Assembly: GCF_034720595.1 (NCBI RefSeq)
Contig: NZ_JAYESJ010000001.1
Span: forward strand, 4,143,501 to 4,207,500
DNA length: 64,000 bases
Source of the DNA: Rhizobium sp. CC-YZS058
Lineage (GTDB): Bacteria > Pseudomonadota > Alphaproteobacteria > Rhizobiales > Rhizobiaceae
Direction: 5' to 3'
The position numbers and the translations under genes are program-made. A model generated the notes under the pieces. That model was not told the origin of the DNA. It did no database searches and saw nothing but the letters and a program-made list of their open reading frames with translations. Shown here piece by piece: positions 30,495 through 39,080 of this stretch. Numbering within the stretch: the first letter of the stretch is position 1; each line of letters opens with the position of its first letter.

Positions 30495-30567
30495 GCTACA
30501 AAAAGGGGGAAGCGTCCTCGCGTCGAATGTGTAAATTGCGAATCATCGCAAGAGACATGACGATCGC

Positions 30568-31065
30568 ATGACAGACCAGAGCCTCGACATCCTGATACTC
30601 CTCAAGCCTGAGCTCGCCCAGTGGCTGGCTGCGCGCTTGGCCGCACGCGGCCTTCGCAGCACCATCGTCAACACGCTGGAGCCGTTGCGCCAGGCATCGA
30701 ACAGCGGTCGTCCTGCCATGGCGGTGACCATGCTTGCCGACATCGGCCGGGTGCGGGCAGCCGGCAACCTGCCTGTCGTCAATTTCGAGGTGTTCCTGCA
30801 TATGCGGGAGGATGGGGCCGGCGGGCGCAAGCGCGTCTTCGACGCCGAACAGTTTTTCCGCAGGATCGATGCCATCGCCGCGCGCCGCTTCAGCGTGCCA
30901 ACCCTGACGCTGCCGGAGCCGCTGCGCGTGAGGCCGACACCGGCGATGCGTCTTCGCCGGCTTGCCCGGCTTGTGGCGAGCTTCTGCCGTCACCGGCGCG
31001 AACGCCTCGTCGCCATCCAGCAACTGCTTGCCGCCAAGCAGGAAGGCCTGACGAGCACCGGCTGA
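30568..31065 (+). CDS. Uncharacterised 165-residue protein
   Basis: An Arg/Leu-rich soluble protein starting MTDQSLDILILLKPELAQWL. The first half looks alpha/beta: hydrophobic strands ILILLKP and AVTMLADIGRV, with VVNFEVFLHMRED. The C-terminal third is a basic helical region (RLRRLARLVASFCRHRRERL). I do not recognise the family. It is preceded by the RND operon terminator and converges with dxr. Confidence 0.6.
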   Translation: MTDQSLDILILLKPELAQWLAARLAARGLRSTIVNTLEPLRQASNSGRPAMAVTMLADIGRVRAAGNLPVVNFEVFLHMREDGAGGRKRVFDAEQFFRRIDAIAARRFSVPTLTLPEPLRVRPTPAMRLRRLARLVASFCRHRRERLVAIQQLLAAKQEGLTSTG

Positions 31066-31072
31066 CATCGTC

Positions 31073-31093
31073 GCTCGACGAGGGGAGTCGAGC
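31073..31093. terminator. Hairpin between convergent genes
   Basis: GCTCGAC (31073-31079) and GTCGAGC (31087-31093) form a 7-base stem with a 7-base loop between the stop of the 165-residue protein gene and the stop of dxr. No T-run, so only a weak call. Confidence 0.4.
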
Positions 31094-31099
31094 TTCGCC

Positions 31100-32284
31100 T
31101 CAGGCAGCCTTGCGGCGCGCGATCGCTTCGCGGGCGAGGCCCCTGGCCGCAGCATCGGCGGCAAAGACGTCGTCCATCGCCGTGGCCGGCGCCCAGTCGG
31201 TCATCGTCTCCATTACCAGCTCGGCGATCTCCGCCATATCCAGAAAGCCGATCGCCCCGTCCACGAAGGCCTGGAAGGCGATCTCTTCGGCCGCGTTCAT
31301 CACCGCGCCTTGAAGGCCGCCACGCGTCAAGGCCAGCCGGGCCAAGCGCAAGGCCGGAAAACGGATCTCGTCCGGCGCCTCGAAATCCAGCCGTGCGAGC
31401 TTGGCGAAGTCCAGCCGCTCGACGTTGAGCGGCGGACGATCCGGATAGGTGAGCGCATAGCCGATCGCGGTGCGCATGTCCGGCGCGCCGAGCTGTGCCA
31501 GTACCGATCCATCTCGATAGCCGACCATGGAGTGCACGATCGATTGCGGGTGGACGATCACTTCGATCTGCTCGGGCCGAACGTCGAACAGATGCTTGGC
31601 CTCGATCATCTCGAGCGCCTTGTTGAACATGGAGGCACTGCCGATCGAAATCTTCAGGCCCATCGACCAATTGGGGTGGGCTCGGGCGATCTCTACGGTA
31701 ACCCCGGCCATCTGATCCCGCGTCCAGCTGCGGAAAGGGCCGCCGGAGGCCGTAAGTACGATTCGTTCGACCGCGTGGCGCTGGTCGTCTTCGAGTGCCT
31801 GGAAGATAGCCGAATGCTCGCTATCGACCGGAATCAGCGTCCCTCCGCCACGATGGACCGCCTGCACGAAGAGATCGCCGGCCGAGACCAGGCATTCCTT
31901 GTTGGCGAGCGCGATATCGGCGCCGCGTGCAGCCGCAGCCAGCGTCGGGGCGAGCCCCGCCGTACCAACGATCGCCGCCATGACCCAGCTCGCCTCGCGG
32001 GCTGCGGCCTCCTGCAGCCCGGACGGTCCGGCTGCCACCTCGATGCCGGTGCCGGACAGCGCGTCCTTCAGGTCCTGGTAACGCCCCTCGTCGGCGGTGA
32101 CCGCCAGTTCGGCGCCGAAGGTCTGCGCCTGCTCGGCCAGGAGCTCGATATTGCCATGCCCGGTCAACGCGGCGACGGTAAAGCGATCACGTCCGCCCAG
32201 TTGCTGGACGACATCGAGCGTGCTGCAGCCGATCGACCCTGTGGAACCGAGAAGGGTGATGCGCTGACGGGTGGAAAGGGGCAT
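31100..32284 (-). CDS. dxr: 1-deoxy-D-xylulose 5-phosphate reductoisomerase
   Basis: A 394-residue NADPH-dependent enzyme of the MEP isoprenoid pathway, converting DXP to MEP. The N-terminal NADPH motif is LLGSTGSIGCSTLDVV. The metal and substrate-binding region is intact: ALANKECLVSAG, PVDSEHSAIFQ (catalytic Glu), ASGGPF, and HPNWSMGLKISIGSASMFNKALE with the flexible-loop Trp. Length matches the family. This is the last core-type gene before the accessory island. Many rhizobia keep a second DXR-like gene, so whether it is the only copy cannot be told here. Confidence 0.95.
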   Translation of the reverse strand: MPLSTRQRITLLGSTGSIGCSTLDVVQQLGGRDRFTVAALTGHGNIELLAEQAQTFGAELAVTADEGRYQDLKDALSGTGIEVAAGPSGLQEAAAREASWVMAAIVGTAGLAPTLAAAARGADIALANKECLVSAGDLFVQAVHRGGGTLIPVDSEHSAIFQALEDDQRHAVERIVLTASGGPFRSWTRDQMAGVTVEIARAHPNWSMGLKISIGSASMFNKALEMIEAKHLFDVRPEQIEVIVHPQSIVHSMVGYRDGSVLAQLGAPDMRTAIGYALTYPDRPPLNVERLDFAKLARLDFEAPDEIRFPALRLARLALTRGGLQGAVMNAAEEIAFQAFVDGAIGFLDMAEIAELVMETMTDWAPATAMDDVFAADAAARGLAREAIARRKAA

Positions 32285-32509
32285 GTGAGAGGCGACCTCG
32301 AGAAAGACGGATCCGGCAGACCGGAGGCAGTCTGACAGGCCTCTATATAGAGAGCGCCGATCGCGTCTGTCATCCCTGCTGTGTGGTCGGCCGGATTTGC
32401 CGGGGCTTTCGCCAGGGTGGCACGGGCAAAAGCCGGGTCCGGATCTTGGAAACGTCCGCTTTTCGAATGCTCACTTTCGGGCAGCGCTCGGAAGGCTGAT
32501 TGCGAGGTT

Positions 32510-32614
32510 TTGGTTTGTCCATCTTCGCGATATTCCTATTGCAATCAAACGACGATTCCAGACGTATCCGAGAAGGTGTGGTCCATACGCTGGATTTGAT
32601 TTGGTCATCTTCGC
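32510..32614. repeat. Paired 19-base direct repeats, candidate transposase-binding sites
   Basis: TTGGTTTGTCCATCTTCGC at 32510-32528 and TTGATTTGGTCATCTTCGC at 32596-32614 differ at few positions and sit 86 bases apart just outside the transposition operon. Tn7-like ends carry several such TnsB-binding repeats. A weaker related stretch occurs near 32462-32480. Confidence 0.45.
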
Positions 32615-32625
32615 CGACAAGGCAC

Positions 32626-32647
32626 AAAAAAGCCCGCCGAAGCGGGC
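32626..32647 (-). terminator. Intrinsic terminator of the transposition operon
   Basis: Read leftward: GCCCGC, loop TTCG, GCGGGC, then six T. This is a textbook intrinsic terminator, 24 bases after the TniQ stop. Confidence 0.85.
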
Positions 32648-32670
32648 CACTCGATACCGGGTCGAGCCGA

Positions 32671-34491
32671 CTAGATGTGGATGTCGGCCTTGGCCAGTTC
32701 AGACTTTTCGAAGAAGCGGGCGACTGCTCCCCTCGGCTCGAACACCGGCGAGATGCCGAGATCCTTCAGCTTCGACGGAACGCTTCTCGGGTTCCAGCCG
32801 AATGCTTTCCCGATCTGGCTCAGCGTTGCATATCTCTGCTGGAACTCCGACATAGAACGCCGCTCGATGAACTGGACCTTATGCCCGCTCATCATGGGGA
32901 GGATGCGCCCGTCGAGGTATCCGAGGCTGATCAGCGCTTTGATCGTGGCGTTCGTCGTTCCAAGGACTCGTTTTGCCTCCTCCCTGCGCATCAGCTCCTC
33001 GTCGCCACCAGCCATAGGATCGACGACGTGTTTGAGCGCCTCAGGCGCTACTCTGATCCGGACGATACTCGGTACGTCTCCCGGAATGATGTAGGATTCC
33101 ACGTGGCCTTCGAGAACGGTCGCGACGACCTCATGATACCGACGGTTCCAGTACCTCGTCGCCTCAGCCAAGGAGACGTAGCCGTCGGCGCTGGAAAGGG
33201 GCGTCGCCCCGTCTTCCAGTCGGGACAGCACGTCCTTGACCGATGACGGTTTGATGCGGCTGTAGGAGCGTTCGCTGCCGTCGCGCGTCTCCACCTGCTC
33301 GAAGATTCCAGCGGAAACCAGATTATGGACACGTCTCTCACTGATCCCTGTCATCTTTGCCGCCTCCACGCTTGTGAGAGTGTCCGCGGCGCTCTGCAGG
33401 ATCGGGCGAAGCACGTCTGCCGGGATGTAGGTCGCACTATCCGAGTACCCGTCGTCGAAGCTGTCGTCGCTTGCCTTCATGAGCGCCCTGATCCGCTTCG
33501 TCTGGACACCGAATTCGGCATGAGCGGAGTTGAGGCAATAGAGGTGGCGTCGGGCCACGGGTCTGAAGATGATCTGCCCTTCGCCGAACGGCATGTTCCG
33601 CTCCAGAATGTCCTGGATGAGATCGACCACTTCCTGATACGCGGATTTGTCCTGATGGCGGCGGAGCCATCTGCTCATAGATCCGAGCATCTGTCCGACA
33701 TGCTTCGTCCTCGGACGGAGTCTGTCGATGTCCTTTGCGAGCATCGCACGGATCTCGTCGGCTCCTTCGGATGCGACACTGAAGCCCCACTCCGGGGGAT
33801 CGAACTGTTCGATCATCCTGTCCTGAAGGTCATGGGATGCGATGTACTCGCCGAGATGACGCGCCAACTCGACGGCGACATGCGCGTCGAGTCCGTCAAG
33901 GAAACCAGCGGCTGGTTTCGAGAGGACACGACCCTGCAGATAGGCGTCCAGGCGTGGTTGGCGAGCTCGTTCGGCGGACGCCGCTGCCGTGGCGATCATC
34001 TTGGTGTTGCGCAACACGAACAGCGGAAAGTCATGGAGATCGGTGCCGGCCTCCATCTCCACCTCGGTCAGAGAGCACCCGTGGAGCCCGCAGCTTTCGA
34101 TCGCGCGAACCGACCACCACGCGCGACGATACGCGCGAGCCGCAAGCCGTCCCTCTTCCTTTAGCCTGTCCTTGACGACGCAGCAGGCGCAGAAGCGCAT
34201 CGTCCGGCCAGGCCGCATATCCCTGTTCAAAGTCGCGAAGCCGAGCTGCCACGCGCCTCCTGGGCTGCTCGACGATACGGCCATCGCCTCCAGCCGGGCC
34301 ATAGCGACACCCGACCACGTTCCGACCATAGACATGGCATCATGATCCCCGGAGATGAGTGCGGAGGATGCGAGATCGGCATGCTCAAGGAATTCGCTTA
34401 GCGAATTGAACCCATTCGCAGCAGCGAGGCGTGCGACGAAATCGATCGCCGCCTCGTCGTCGTGGTGCGGCACGGTGATGGGAAGCCTCAT
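32671..34491 (-). CDS. tniQ: TniQ-family target-selection protein
   Basis: A 606-residue protein. Residues 1-170 match TniQ: a start like LPITVPHHDDEAAIDFVARLAAANG, then SLSEFLEH, a Cys pair (RFCACC) and CGLHGC, which form the TniQ zinc finger. The long C-terminal part contains helix-turn-helix-like stretches (about 345-395) and may read target DNA, as TnsD does. In Tn5053/Tn7 systems TniQ/TnsD bridges target DNA and the AAA+ regulator. The ATG at 34491 overlaps the stop of the ATPase gene by 4 bases; the upstream frame only shadows that gene. Last gene of the operon. Confidence 0.85.
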   Translation of the reverse strand: MRLPITVPHHDDEAAIDFVARLAAANGFNSLSEFLEHADLASSALISGDHDAMSMVGTWSGVAMARLEAMAVSSSSPGGAWQLGFATLNRDMRPGRTMRFCACCVVKDRLKEEGRLAARAYRRAWWSVRAIESCGLHGCSLTEVEMEAGTDLHDFPLFVLRNTKMIATAAASAERARQPRLDAYLQGRVLSKPAAGFLDGLDAHVAVELARHLGEYIASHDLQDRMIEQFDPPEWGFSVASEGADEIRAMLAKDIDRLRPRTKHVGQMLGSMSRWLRRHQDKSAYQEVVDLIQDILERNMPFGEGQIIFRPVARRHLYCLNSAHAEFGVQTKRIRALMKASDDSFDDGYSDSATYIPADVLRPILQSAADTLTSVEAAKMTGISERRVHNLVSAGIFEQVETRDGSERSYSRIKPSSVKDVLSRLEDGATPLSSADGYVSLAEATRYWNRRYHEVVATVLEGHVESYIIPGDVPSIVRIRVAPEALKHVVDPMAGGDEELMRREEAKRVLGTTNATIKALISLGYLDGRILPMMSGHKVQFIERRSMSEFQQRYATLSQIGKAFGWNPRSVPSKLKDLGISPVFEPRGAVARFFEKSELAKADIHI

Positions 34492-35480
34492 CGTGCGGCC
34501 CTCCGGCCCGAATGGACAAGATCGGTAAGCGCGTTCGCGGGGTCGATCTCGCTCCAACGGGCTGCGGTGAAGATGTTGTCGCCCGGCAGACAGCCGGTGT
34601 TGGTCTGGTAGCCGTGGGCGAAGGCACGGACATCGACGGTGTCCTTCTCCTTCTGCATGACGAGACTGCACGCTGCCTGTACCGCCTCGATGATCCTTCC
34701 GTAGCATCCGCCACTGGCGGCGCAGAGGCGTCCGAGAAAGTCGTCGGCCTGGATCCCCTCCGACATCTTCAGTCCGCATCTTCCCACGACGATGTCGGTC
34801 AGCACCTCCATGACGATGCTCCTGTCGGACGGCATGGACAAAGGGATGAAGCGCATGACCATCGACCGGTTCACCAACTGCGGGTCACCCTCGAGCAGCT
34901 CCGCAAGCTGCGGCACGCCGGAATAGATCGTGTGCAGCGGCCAATCGTCAATCTGCATTAGGCTTTTCAGCCGGTCCTGCACGTCGGCCACTGCTCTGCT
35001 GCTTGCGTGGCGCAGGAGATGCTGGGCCTCGTCGACATGAAGGAAGACGATGCCGCGCTCGCGCAACTGCGCCTTGACGGTCGCGAAGAGCTGACCTTCC
35101 GTCATCTTGTTCGACGACGGTACGCCGATAGCCTGGAGGATCGCGATAGCGAAGTCCTTCGCGGTACAGGGCTTGGGGGCCTCGATGCTCAGGAGGGGGC
35201 GTACCGTCTCACCGTATTCGTTCGTCCAGGGCTGGAGTTCCGGGATAAGGGAGAAGTGGTGGCGCAAGGCATAGGACTTGCCGCTGCCTGAAGCTCCGAC
35301 GAGAAACAGAGCCCGCCGGCGCGAACCCAGACCTTCGCGGCAGGCCTCCACGTTGTCCACCAGTTCGCGCAGCATGGAAGCCAGCCGCTTGTCGCGCGCA
35401 TGATGCAGGTAGCCGGCGCGGAGCGCCCTCGCCCTGTTGACGGCCGGGCTGCGTTCGGGAGTGATCATGCTATCGTCCAT
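34488..35480 (-). CDS. tniB: TniB/TnsC-like AAA+ ATPase
   Basis: A 330-residue AAA+ ATPase that in Tn7/Tn5053 elements polymerises on target DNA and activates the transposase. Walker A is GASGSGKS (about residue 63), Walker B IVFLHVDEAQH, and sensor-like residues follow in TIYSGVPQLAEL. I prefer the ATG at 35480, two bases after the transposase stop; a TTG at 35486 is also in frame and overlaps that stop. The downstream tniQ start overlaps its stop, so the set is coupled. Confidence 0.88.
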   Translation of the reverse strand: MDDSMITPERSPAVNRARALRAGYLHHARDKRLASMLRELVDNVEACREGLGSRRRALFLVGASGSGKSYALRHHFSLIPELQPWTNEYGETVRPLLSIEAPKPCTAKDFAIAILQAIGVPSSNKMTEGQLFATVKAQLRERGIVFLHVDEAQHLLRHASSRAVADVQDRLKSLMQIDDWPLHTIYSGVPQLAELLEGDPQLVNRSMVMRFIPLSMPSDRSIVMEVLTDIVVGRCGLKMSEGIQADDFLGRLCAASGGCYGRIIEAVQAACSLVMQKEKDTVDVRAFAHGYQTNTGCLPGDNIFTAARWSEIDPANALTDLVHSGRRAAR

Positions 35481-35482
35481 TC

Positions 35483-37711
35483 TCAATAATCCTCGTAGTA
35501 CGACTGCCCGGTATCCTCTTCGGATACGTCGTTAGGCTGTTCCATCGGCTCCGTGCCTGGAGACGTGCGGGTCCTGCTCTTCCTCCCATCGCGCTTACGC
35601 TCGGCGTGGAAGTCCGGCACGGCAGTCGAAGGCGAGACCGAACCGTCGCGGAGCGGATCTGCGGGGATCGCGAACGTTTCGGTCACAGTGGGGGTATCGG
35701 CGGACCTGACAGCCACCCAGGCTCCGAACACGTCGGATTCAATGCGGAGATAGTGCTCGGCATCGAGCGTACGCGGCGTCAGGTTGGCGCGGAGCGCGGC
35801 CGCCCGGCCCGAGTTGCGAAGTCGGTCGATCGCACGGTACATCGCATCCAGTCCCGCTTCCGCTTCAGCGGCGTTCTGCTTCCTGAGTTCGTTACGCGCC
35901 TCGATCCACTCGGCAAGCGAGAGACCCTTTCCGATCCCGACCTGGTTACCCACTTCGAACCAGCCCTCGTCGCCCCTCACGGAGATAGTCGCGAGGTTCT
36001 CGGGGTCGACCTTGACGTCGAACTCCATCTGCCCGAACTTCATCCGCTGGCGCTGTAGTTCTTCGGAAGCGTAGGGGATGCCCATGAACACGATGCCATA
36101 GCCGCCGATACGGCGCTTGAACCGCTTGCCAAAGATGTCGAGCATGGATCCTGCGTCCTGGCTCGGAAAGTTCAGCCCATGCTCCTGCGTCGCTCTCAGC
36201 CAGGCATTGTGAGGCGTCGCTCCGCCAAGGCCCGAATGGGGCTTGTTGTGATACAGGTCGCAGACACCGAGGGTGAGGAGAGGGATGATCTCATCCACCA
36301 ACAGGCTGATCTGCTGCTCGGGGTCGTAGTCACCCTTTTCCGCGATGGAACGGAAGGTCTGTCCCGTGAAGAACGCGGTGAGCAGCGGTCCGAGGACGTG
36401 GAACAGCGTCTCGACGAAAGGGCGAGCCTTCGGGTTGCCTGCTTCCGGCCGGCTGAACGAAATCCTCGCGGCGCGCATGGCGGCTTCGGTCACCTCGTTT
36501 GCGAACTCGCTGCCGTTGTCGCTGTAGATATTGCGCGGTCGAACCATGCCGACCCAAGGGGTTTCCGCTCCGACCAGGGTGGAAATATGCCGCTTGTCCG
36601 ACATGATCATGCGGATTGCGTCCACTGCGACCACGGCGCTCGGGCTGAGAGCAGCTTTGAAGGCCAGCACGTAGCGCGTCGCCGCGTCGATCGCCGCCAC
36701 GAACCAGATGCGCCTTCCGGACACGGCCTCCTTGAGGTGGGAAGGCAGGAGATTCCACGTTCCGGTCTCAACGAAGAGTGCCATCAGATCGGTCTTCCAG
36801 AAGTCGATCTCGATCCGCTCGCCGACCGACAGAGCCTCGATCCTGCGCTTGTTGATATGGAACTTCTTCAAGGCCGAAGCCCGGCCGTGTCGGCTGTCCC
36901 ACCTGTCGAACGCGTCGAAGGAGTAGATGATGGATTCGAACTTGTAGCGGGTGACCTTGACCAAGGGTAACGCCCGGTCCTCGTTCGCCTTCCACAGTTC
37001 CTTCAGGTATCCCTTGTATACGGCGGCCATGCTGGGCTTGAGGTCCGACAGGTAGTTGCGTGCTTCCTTATGCGCGAGCGAAAGCGACTCGGCATCGACC
37101 TTGCGCATATGTAGACCCGGACCGTGATGACGGTGCACGATGCCGAGCACCTGGCCGCCGCAGGCGTGGTACCGCTTGTAGTCCCTTCGGAAGGTCTTCA
37201 CCGAAGGCGTCGGGAATGCAGACATCTCCATCATCGTGTCGGCCCGGACGCTGTTGTCATCGTCGAGACTCAGCATCTCCATGATGATCCGCTTGCGGTA
37301 CTTGCGCAGGTTGAGTTCGAAGATCTCCTTGGACCAGCGCGGCTTTTTGCCGAGGCTCACGCAGTCAGCGTCGTAGAGGTGGATCATCTTCTCGCGGAAA
37401 AGCGCCAGATCGCGCTTCTTGCCGGTGATTTCCGCGAAGGTGCGTTCTCCGAAGATGGCGCGCAGACGGTCGTTCTCAGGCCCGTCATAGTCGTAGCTGA
37501 TCCGGGCTTCCCCATCGAGAAGCTTGTTGTAGATCTCGGCATGGGGGACGAAGCGTTCGTCGCTGGCGTTCTTCCTGTTGGCGAACGTCCAGCCTTCGGC
37601 GTCCCTGCGGACCGGCTTCCAGTCCACACCCGCTTCGCTGAAGCGGGTGCTGGAGCTCATGTTGACGAGGGCGTACCGGAAAAAGGTGGGGATCATGGGT
37701 TCGGACTGCAT
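35483..37711 (-). CDS. tniA: TniA/TnsB-like DDE transposase
   Basis: A 742-residue transposase. An N-terminal DNA-binding region of about 290 residues is followed by an integrase (rve) core whose acids are D303 (EIDFW), D398 (YSDNG) and E434 (FVETLF), an exact DD(35)E spacing. A Mu-type C-terminal beta domain (about 505-620) and a low-complexity tail that probably binds the ATPase follow. AAGGAA precedes the ATG at 37711. The residues at about 18-147 are repeated as a separate gene immediately upstream (37765-38265). It is expected to cut the 3' ends and join them to target DNA, with the TnsA-like protein cutting the 5' strands. Confidence 0.92.
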   Translation of the reverse strand: MQSEPMIPTFFRYALVNMSSSTRFSEAGVDWKPVRRDAEGWTFANRKNASDERFVPHAEIYNKLLDGEARISYDYDGPENDRLRAIFGERTFAEITGKKRDLALFREKMIHLYDADCVSLGKKPRWSKEIFELNLRKYRKRIIMEMLSLDDDNSVRADTMMEMSAFPTPSVKTFRRDYKRYHACGGQVLGIVHRHHGPGLHMRKVDAESLSLAHKEARNYLSDLKPSMAAVYKGYLKELWKANEDRALPLVKVTRYKFESIIYSFDAFDRWDSRHGRASALKKFHINKRRIEALSVGERIEIDFWKTDLMALFVETGTWNLLPSHLKEAVSGRRIWFVAAIDAATRYVLAFKAALSPSAVVAVDAIRMIMSDKRHISTLVGAETPWVGMVRPRNIYSDNGSEFANEVTEAAMRAARISFSRPEAGNPKARPFVETLFHVLGPLLTAFFTGQTFRSIAEKGDYDPEQQISLLVDEIIPLLTLGVCDLYHNKPHSGLGGATPHNAWLRATQEHGLNFPSQDAGSMLDIFGKRFKRRIGGYGIVFMGIPYASEELQRQRMKFGQMEFDVKVDPENLATISVRGDEGWFEVGNQVGIGKGLSLAEWIEARNELRKQNAAEAEAGLDAMYRAIDRLRNSGRAAALRANLTPRTLDAEHYLRIESDVFGAWVAVRSADTPTVTETFAIPADPLRDGSVSPSTAVPDFHAERKRDGRKSRTRTSPGTEPMEQPNDVSEEDTGQSYYEDY

Positions 37712-37764
37712 GATGTGTTCCTTGTTCTGCAGCAGGGGGGAGTGGGTGATCCGAGCTGTCGGGT

Positions 37765-38265
37765 CTACCGTCGGGCCATCAGCCTGGTCAGTTCTTCGAG
37801 GCGACGTTGCACCGGTGTGGGACGGAGCATCTCCGTGATGATCCGCTTGCGGTACCTGCGCAGATCGCGTTCGAAGATCTCCCTGGACCAGCGCGGCTTC
37901 CTGCCGAGGCTCACGCGGTCAGCGTCGTAGAGGTGAATCATCTTCTCGCGGAAGAGCGCCAGATCGCGCTTCTTTCCGGTGATTTCCGTGAACGTGAGAT
38001 CTTCGAAGATGGCGCGTCCAGGATCACTCCCGCGAGCGTCGCGGCCGCAGCGGATACGGGCGCTTCCATCGGCGAGCATCTGGCGGACCTCGGAATGGGA
38101 GATGAACCGTTCGTCGCCAGCTTTCTTCCGGTCGACAAACGTCCAGCCCTCCGTGTTCGACTTGACCGGCGTCCAGTCGATGCCTCCTTCGCTGAAGCAG
38201 TCGCTGGGGCGCATTTCGACCGGGGAGTTGCCGGGAAAGGTGCGGTGGGGCAGTTCAGGCTTCAT
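37765..38265 (-). CDS. Free-standing copy of the transposase N-terminal domain
   Basis: A 166-residue protein aligning with residues about 18-147 of the adjacent TniA: shared blocks include FSEGGIDW, EGWTF, FTEITGKKRDLALFREKMI, HLYDAD and RYRKRII. Nucleotide identity over the last 170 bases is high (estimated by eye near 90 percent), so the duplication is recent. It stops before the catalytic core and gains a new tail ending LTRLMARR. That tail is nearly the same as the last residues of the TnsA-like protein encoded just upstream (LTRLMVRR). The ATG at 38265 has GGAG upstream. It probably binds the element ends without catalysing anything; regulator, competitor or end-marking factor are all possible. 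It could also be a decaying duplicate, but the frame is intact and has its own ribosome binding site. Confidence 0.75.
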   Translation of the reverse strand: MKPELPHRTFPGNSPVEMRPSDCFSEGGIDWTPVKSNTEGWTFVDRKKAGDERFISHSEVRQMLADGSARIRCGRDARGSDPGRAIFEDLTFTEITGKKRDLALFREKMIHLYDADRVSLGRKPRWSREIFERDLRRYRKRIITEMLRPTPVQRRLEELTRLMARR

Positions 38266-38315
38266 GGCTTGCTCCGTGAGTTGTGGCGATATCGGGGAGG
38301 GGGGTGACTTCTGAT

Positions 38316-39080
38316 CTATCGCCGGACCATCAGCCGGGTCAGGTCGTCGATGCGATCCCGCGTTTCTGTCAGGAGAACGCCGTCGTCGATCAGCAAAAGG
38401 ATGGCGGTGCGGCGGGGAGCCCGGTCGGGGCATCCGCGGAGAAGCTCTCCGAAGCGGAACGGTCCGTGGAAAGACTGCACGGCTTCAAGCGCGCTTGCAT
38501 ATTCGGCGTCGTCACGCATCTTGCGTGCCCGCAGGATGCGCTCCGCGTTCTCGCCGGCAGCGTATGTCGCATCGCGCTCCGTCATCAGACGGATGTCATG
38601 CACGGCGGCGCTGACGGTGGAGCCGTTCCGGTTCTTCCGGACGAACCCTTCCGCCCTGATGCGGGCGAGGAGATCCGCCATCGAAGCGGCCTTCCTGTGC
38701 TGCTTTACAGCAACCGCCACCACCAACCCGTCGTGGAAGACGACGCAGTAGTCGCAGATGTGCTCCCGCAGCTTACCTTCGGCGTCACGGTAGAGAAGTA
38801 CAGGGAACTGGGAGTGGACGGATTTCACATCCCTGCGGGCCTGCAGGATCAGGGAAACACGCCGCTCGAGACCGCTTTCGTGATACACGACCTCGTCGCC
38901 GTGCACCGAGAAGCCGCGGAGCGTCCTGGCATGCTTGGCGGGCGGCTTGCGCACCGCATGCCACGCTTCCGGCTCGTTCCAGAAAGCGGTCTCAGTCTTC
39001 GCTTCTGCCGGGGTTCCAGGATATTCCGCAATCCGATCCTTCGGCGCGGCCGATCCTGCCGGTCGGGCCGGCAGCATCAT
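38316..39080 (-). CDS. TnsA-like endonuclease
   Basis: A 254-residue protein with a restriction-endonuclease fold like TnsA. The likely active-site set is E68 (in HESGLERR), D110 (HICDYCVVF) and K126 (VAVAVKQ), in the right order and near the TnsA D-to-K spacing, although the usual Glu or Gln two residues before the Lys is replaced by Ala. In Tn7, TnsA cuts the non-transferred strands so the element moves by cut-and-paste. First gene of the five-gene operon. No clear ribosome binding site precedes the ATG at 39080, so the start is uncertain. Call rests on motif pattern and context, without a database search. Confidence 0.65.
   Translation of the reverse strand: MMLPARPAGSAAPKDRIAEYPGTPAEAKTETAFWNEPEAWHAVRKPPAKHARTLRGFSVHGDEVVYHESGLERRVSLILQARRDVKSVHSQFPVLLYRDAEGKLREHICDYCVVFHDGLVVAVAVKQHRKAASMADLLARIRAEGFVRKNRNGSTVSAAVHDIRLMTERDATYAAGENAERILRARKMRDDAEYASALEAVQSFHGPFRFGELLRGCPDRAPRRTAILLLIDDGVLLTETRDRIDDLTRLMVRR

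Larger units (their letters stand above)
32285..32670. other. dxr upstream region and probable transposon end
   Basis: 386 bases with no credible gene. It contains the dxr promoter, a TniQ-side terminator (32626-32647), and two near-identical 19-base direct repeats at 32510-32528 and 32596-32614. This arrangement fits the left end of a Tn7-like element. Confidence 0.5.

Noticed and set aside
32370..32627. 85-codon leftward frame between dxr and TniQ
   Set aside because: Spans the terminator and repeats; no ribosome binding site and no family resemblance.
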